64,000 bases of DNA from UKL13-3 sp964392775. GTDB taxonomy: Bacteria; Bacteroidota; Bacteroidia; UKL13-3. Shown here piece after piece: positions 63,001 through 64,000 of the stretch (position 1 is the first letter of the stretch; every line of letters starts with the position of its first letter). The notes beneath the pieces were generated by a model. The model ran no database searches. It worked only from the letters and a program-made list of their open reading frames with translations, and had not been told where the DNA came from. Location: assembly GCA_964392775.1 (NCBI GenBank), contig CAYMRD010000007.1, positions 81,754 to 145,753 on the forward strand, read 5' to 3'. Both the position numbers and the translations under genes were made by a program.

Positions 63001-63802
63001 GGTGAATACTTTTGGTGGAGGCGCATATACCTGTGATGTATCGGTAGGGTACACTCCTGCAGAGATCTCAACGATTGTGCAGAATAACCTGAAAGTGGCA
63101 AGAACCAGTATTGGTGGTACAAACTGGAATATGTTCAGCGGGTCGGTGGTGAATACAACAAATTATTCTGTTTTGGCAAGTGGTTTAACACAATTGGGAA
63201 CCTTAACCCTCACAGACCAAACCAATCCTTTACCGGTTCAACTCACAAAATTGTCGGCAACATACAAAGCCGGTGATGCCGTATTAAACTGGGCAACTGC
63301 TTCGGAAATCAACTCAGATTATTTTGACATCGAAAAATCTTCAGACGGAGAAACATTTACGTATGCCGGCCGTGTAAGTGCAAAAGGAACAACTGCTGTG
63401 ATGAGCTCGTATGCTTATACAGACAAACAACCTTTTGAAACATTGCAGGCAAACACACTTTATTACCGGTTGAAAATGGTGGACCGTGATGCTTTGTATG
63501 AATATTCGAAAGTGGTTTCGGTAAGTGCAAACAACAGCAATGCATCAGTAAAACCTGAGGTATATCCAAATCCGTTTAATGAGCAACTGTATATCAGCTA
63601 CACAGCAGCAGCCGGGGATGAAAACACAGCAGTTGAAGTGAGAGATATCACAGGTAAAGTTGTTGCCCTTCGTTCGGTAAATATACAGGAAGGAAGCCAT
63701 ACGATTCAGATGGGTGACTTCGGACAGTTAAAAACAGGATTGTACTTTGTGTCCATCATTATTGACGGACAAACACAGATCATTAAAGTGATTAAACAAT
63801 AA
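54089..63802 (+). CDS. Giant cell-surface protein with parallel beta-helix modules and type IX sorting domain
   Basis: A 3237-residue protein with a signal peptide (MKNKILLLSSMLSLAMFLVS). Residues about 30-255 form an N-terminal domain with MAPWWDDLDLDVDNDG, possibly calcium-binding. Four modules of about 640 residues follow, opening GDYSSLTQAFRDL (about 263), YNTLTNAIKAL (914), ETYTSLTGAGGLF (1552) and GDYPNLTDDGGVF (2194). Each continues with beta-helix-like repeats of N-N-x-I/V patterns. A duplicated segment with NGWKY.EA ... SPFSF ... DYSLL ... IQYF(I/V)VAQD precedes modules 3 and 4. The end has a FN3-like domain and the sorting domain VYPNPFNEQLY with a late KVIKQ. It is likely exported by the Por/T9SS system. 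Confidence 0.93.
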   Translation: MKNKILLLSSMLSLAMFLVSKHTTGQINYNMTTFTGTYTPISTGGGATSLPFLTTTAGSDEATLSIQLPFAMNYNGTSYTTDNYLGICINGHAFFSATTSTTNSLTNTQLFLAAGANSMMAPWWDDLDLDVDNDGILEGSVLYMLTATNELTVQWTNVWSFKGATGSLATHRQLNFQLKLYGDAHATKANQIEFLYGSISGVYNSGESASIGIESAAGGSGNYIDATSNSKVVNNSMMNTQYWPAEFFRFTPSGTAPSALPGGTYTVGSTGDYSSLTQAFRDLNSRGISGTVTLDLIDNSYTSANNSFPLVLGPISGTSAANRIIIKSNLANGSTISSPGGGAGNLGNETNATTISGSTAEPILALIGTDYVKLENLTFMAEGGNTIVDRGITICNSSAINGATNDSLINIKVELNRDNANAIGILQNTITTPTNISGANSDNKYFNIRVTNAYSGILLSGHATINDQNTEIGSINGDTTIIGADLADDIGGGTTATYGIQSVGQTNAKISNTIVRNITVNGNVAVYGIWINEGTTATTPRVYTINNNRIYNLKQLSTGTSTASVVYGIRAAISNHTGSLYKIYNNFITGLNSEGTMAAASRGVIGINVATTTSSPAASVSHIDFNTVIINPSASGCSNACFQLTSATTATLAPVVNVRNNIFANYTDAQTGSFKHYCWASTSVSSIGGGVSNRNVLYVDNTTNGYTGIGNTTDFISLSNWKGIAANVDVNSRSENPQFISTSDYKIDPSNPTPVESSGSFFSGNITWAENDIEGNARNVSTPDIGAYEGTFTSFADNDIKPTSFASPADQDVIRNGSSFKPQGRFTNGGVLAQTNIPVRYRIIGPLPASSIVYDQTIVMASILSGATVLDSFPATTLNTDGTYTIELISELVEDDVKTNDTLRASALVLSPLAGNIPVGTASPFPYNTLTNAIKALTACGVSGATMFELTDASYGANETFPITISPFSGASAANQLTIKPASGVSAEIKGSSVTSIIRILDADYVTIDGSNTIGGTTRDLTITNDTALGNTVSVWISSSATSTALGATFDTLMNCIVRAGSGTITTTGGIYVAGVTIGTTGTGANNDNISIINNKVERSYRGITARGVASTGILDNLRIIGNEVGSDDPDFYVGLKGIEVTNNTNSQITSNKVYNLKPSASAAIGIELGTNTSRISVSRNEIDSVGSTGAGATGAYGIAITSATGVDSVIIRNNFIQDIRMVTGGTGTINVVNGIRVVGGSKIYIVNNSVNLNGSFAGNNSSSACLMITVNTVTGLNVLNNVFVNNMTATGTGAKSYALYAIAGVVFDQIDYNSYYTSAPASALAFLGTERTNMNQLRAGTGQDNNSFRYNANFTSSEDLHIPNGPSGLEGLALPLAYVTDDIDGDIRTSTPDIGADEFNGTAIDISPPGINFTLLGKTVSIADRVLSNFATIQDNSLVDSAGINAPRIYYKKSAENNVLLGNTSGDNGWKYTEATNNTSPFSFIIDYSLLTGGGAATGDVIQYFIVAQDLASTPNVGINGAELNSNPASVVLEVSDFPVIPVNSYLIAPALPLSINVGAGETYTSLTGAGGLFAAVNSGVIMGNTTVNITSDITETGTVALNEFVEDGAGGYTLSIVPDMASPRKLSGIISPGGLIQLNGADRVVFDGRFNGEGNYLTFNNTGAASRTAVFYLKTPGTATNTQLPGCENVTIRNVNIVGGSMYISTTSSDGVMGVYIGNDISASSVQGASFNNHNLTITGNKFAKMGIGIYSNGHVQGPSYNMVIDSNEFGTDNMDSTVSIEAIFVGGAPKIKIRRNNIHGMVQNNTTTVSSIWGMQVWGRCDDGEIAYNTIRNLRHYKGGLVYGMTVENNDDSIYIHNNVIEGLESSATGGTTRSVKGINFSLPGPTFVYHNSINLYPKIFSAGGSGAACIDMNSSSSTTLKMDIRNNNFVNTIAGGNVFGMYFGYPAIGLSDYNNIYVPNGATARISTGTYNTLADWQTTGQDAASFAVIPQFNNDSNLVLLPGTSLAGKGVYLPVVPVDIKGAARNNPPTLGAYDKPDDFIKPAITYTKLVNATANTQRNIQNFATITDIGSAVDTNNNTKPRIYFKRIADDNTFIDNTPTSNGWKYAEASGSGSPFSFTMDYSLLFGSTGISVTDTIQYFVVAQDTADVPNIAINEGVFTTMPASVNLAASAFPVTGNLNYFVITNPISGTIYVGQGGDYPNLTDDGGVFDVINNATLSGDIEIVVLSDLLESGMHTLNALSEVGAGYYRVKLMPVQGYFTTREISGNTNIPIIRFNGADRILIDGTDNESGAYLTFKNNGTGAVISFVNNSVKDTVRNIVIEGRTGVSSGLLEIRDNCDSLYIAGNTFTGNMTSGPGDALPFNAIYASGTVGLNEQVVIEQNQITNFFYSGINVTNTGNGSFWKISNNDIYYNTAIAADTSQVGINFVPGTTSDFDTISNNRIGGSDVNMGNSAWINIGDAAGISFQGIVVNNGSGSNASVVSDNSIGNIKLTGTTGRMSFVGIEQLAAVGGVAKIERNVIGDSLGIDSISVYGFTAAGASINAGIASASTGTRIISGNKISGISVYAATSGVSVRGVSISGAGSATVTNNIISGLLSASGSAVDAGSAVVGIYGGSPAKGQLIQKNTIFNLTSTGGVLPAGSASSVAQGIVVDQAAGSGRIEKNKIYNISNLSTGLGNIYGIHIANGTGWGFFNNQISLTNTINGNPVRVVGVFDNSIVNAKLTVAYNTVYVGGSITSGTANSYAFLRTEASELYLRNNIFYNERTGGSGRHISMSNFVNPPTANWNSNTSNYNLFVGNDTADMFEWGNIGAGISGYDYKNVSTTDGFSYYAGKNGLPSHLLFKDVFGNDLDINRNNVESWSANGKGVAIDTVAISFNDSLRSGTLGTPTDIGADEFTPNVAPPTITTFTTPGVATEVKYLGRTVAKIEWTTGSLPAYIESKYYSGVTPVSSVSGKSINSYLEVNTFGGGAYTCDVSVGYTPAEISTIVQNNLKVARTSIGGTNWNMFSGSVVNTTNYSVLASGLTQLGTLTLTDQTNPLPVQLTKLSATYKAGDAVLNWATASEINSDYFDIEKSSDGETFTYAGRVSAKGTTAVMSSYAYTDKQPFETLQANTLYYRLKMVDRDALYEYSKVVSVSANNSNASVKPEVYPNPFNEQLYISYTAAAGDENTAVEVRDITGKVVALRSVNIQEGSHTIQMGDFGQLKTGLYFVSIIIDGQTQIIKVIKQ

Positions 63803-63809
63803 GTTTTAA

Positions 63810-63907
63810 CCCCCGCACCCCCTGCCCTAAAGGGAGTTCCACCCGCAAGTTCTAATTGACAGGCGTGCGTTGGTCCCCCTCTCAGGGGCAGGGGTGCGCG
63901 AGGGAAA
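63810..63907 (-). repeat. Dispersed ~100-bp palindromic element, copy B
   Basis: Starts 8 bp after the giant-gene stop and is the reverse complement of copy A in order and content: TAATTGACAGGCGTGCG (63853-63869) is the complement of the copy A centre, and AGGGAAA (63901-63907) of its left end. Internal hairpin potential is strong, so it may also end the transcript. Confidence 0.8.
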
Positions 63908-64000
63908 ATGTAATTATTGACTATAAAGAGATAGTCATTTTGTTTTAAGTAGTGTTTTAGTAGTTGTCGGTAAAGAGTACCTTCCATGCAAATTGTGTGG

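Noticed and set aside
54089..63802. RTX or haemagglutinin-type toxin
   Set aside because: No GGxGxDx nonapeptides; beta-helix modules plus a type IX sorting domain explain it better.
63810..63907. Only an intrinsic terminator of the giant gene
   Set aside because: The same sequence recurs as copy A in opposite orientation, so it is a dispersed element first, whatever effect it has on transcription.
1..64000. tRNA, rRNA, prophage or intact transposase
   Set aside because: Looked for cloverleaf ends, conserved rRNA segments, integrase and DDE motifs; none could be supported.

Overview
The window comes from the chromosome of a member of the Bacteroidota, probably an environmental aerobe. The signs are: a very large secreted protein with a type IX secretion (Por) C-terminal sorting domain; families largely confined to this phylum (DUF4834, DUF3108, DUF4468-like, IPExxxVDY); menaquinone genes menD-menB; start sites without Shine-Dalgarno sequences; and many copies of the Bacteroidota -7 promoter motif TAnnTTTG. 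No genus can be assigned by reading alone. No rRNA, tRNA, CRISPR array, prophage or intact transposase was seen.

Layout. 0.1-2.0 kb: two genes for exported proteins, one resembling a secreted structural protein and one an Ig-fold, DUF916/chaperone-like protein. 2.1-9.9 kb: TPR protein, ComA-like phosphosulfolactate synthase, YqeY, a LOG-family protein, an antitoxin with a frameshifted toxin, malic enzyme and a methyltransferase. 9.9-12.8 kb: a small accessory stretch with a HEAT-like protein, a 46-aa protein, a broken gene, a cyclophilin and an AT-rich orphan membrane domain. 12.8-24.5 kb: core genes (tatC, rpiB, HD hydrolase, pyk, acpP-fabF-rnc, alpha/beta hydrolase, two flavoproteins, a PagL-like deacylase). 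24.7-39.2 kb: ftsH, menD-menB, FkbM methyltransferase, a second cyclophilin, SET protein, xth, polA, gpsA. 39.3-39.9 kb: a MazF/PemK-type toxin-antitoxin pair with a likely operator. 39.9-48.4 kb: efflux adaptor and TolC protein, polysaccharide deacetylase and glycosyltransferase, meaB, flavin reductase, a methyltransferase remnant, DUF2200 and a porin. 48.7-50.9 kb: SDR, DUF4256 and YdeI-like genes. 51.2-63.8 kb: a TPR/LytS-type sensor kinase and LytTR regulator pair, followed by a 3237-residue cell-surface protein.

How the genes work together. Most are housekeeping functions: lipid synthesis, quinone synthesis, replication and repair, protein export and quality control, and central carbon metabolism. 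The accessory interest lies in the surface-protein locus at the right end, the pair of exported proteins at the left end, the two toxin-antitoxin loci (one decayed), and several kinds of dispersed repeat. Three repeat-like segments appear to be read in frame inside conserved enzymes (polA twice, a geranylgeranyl-reductase-like flavoprotein once). A roughly 100-bp element occurs in opposite orientations on either side of the 9.7-kb surface-protein gene.
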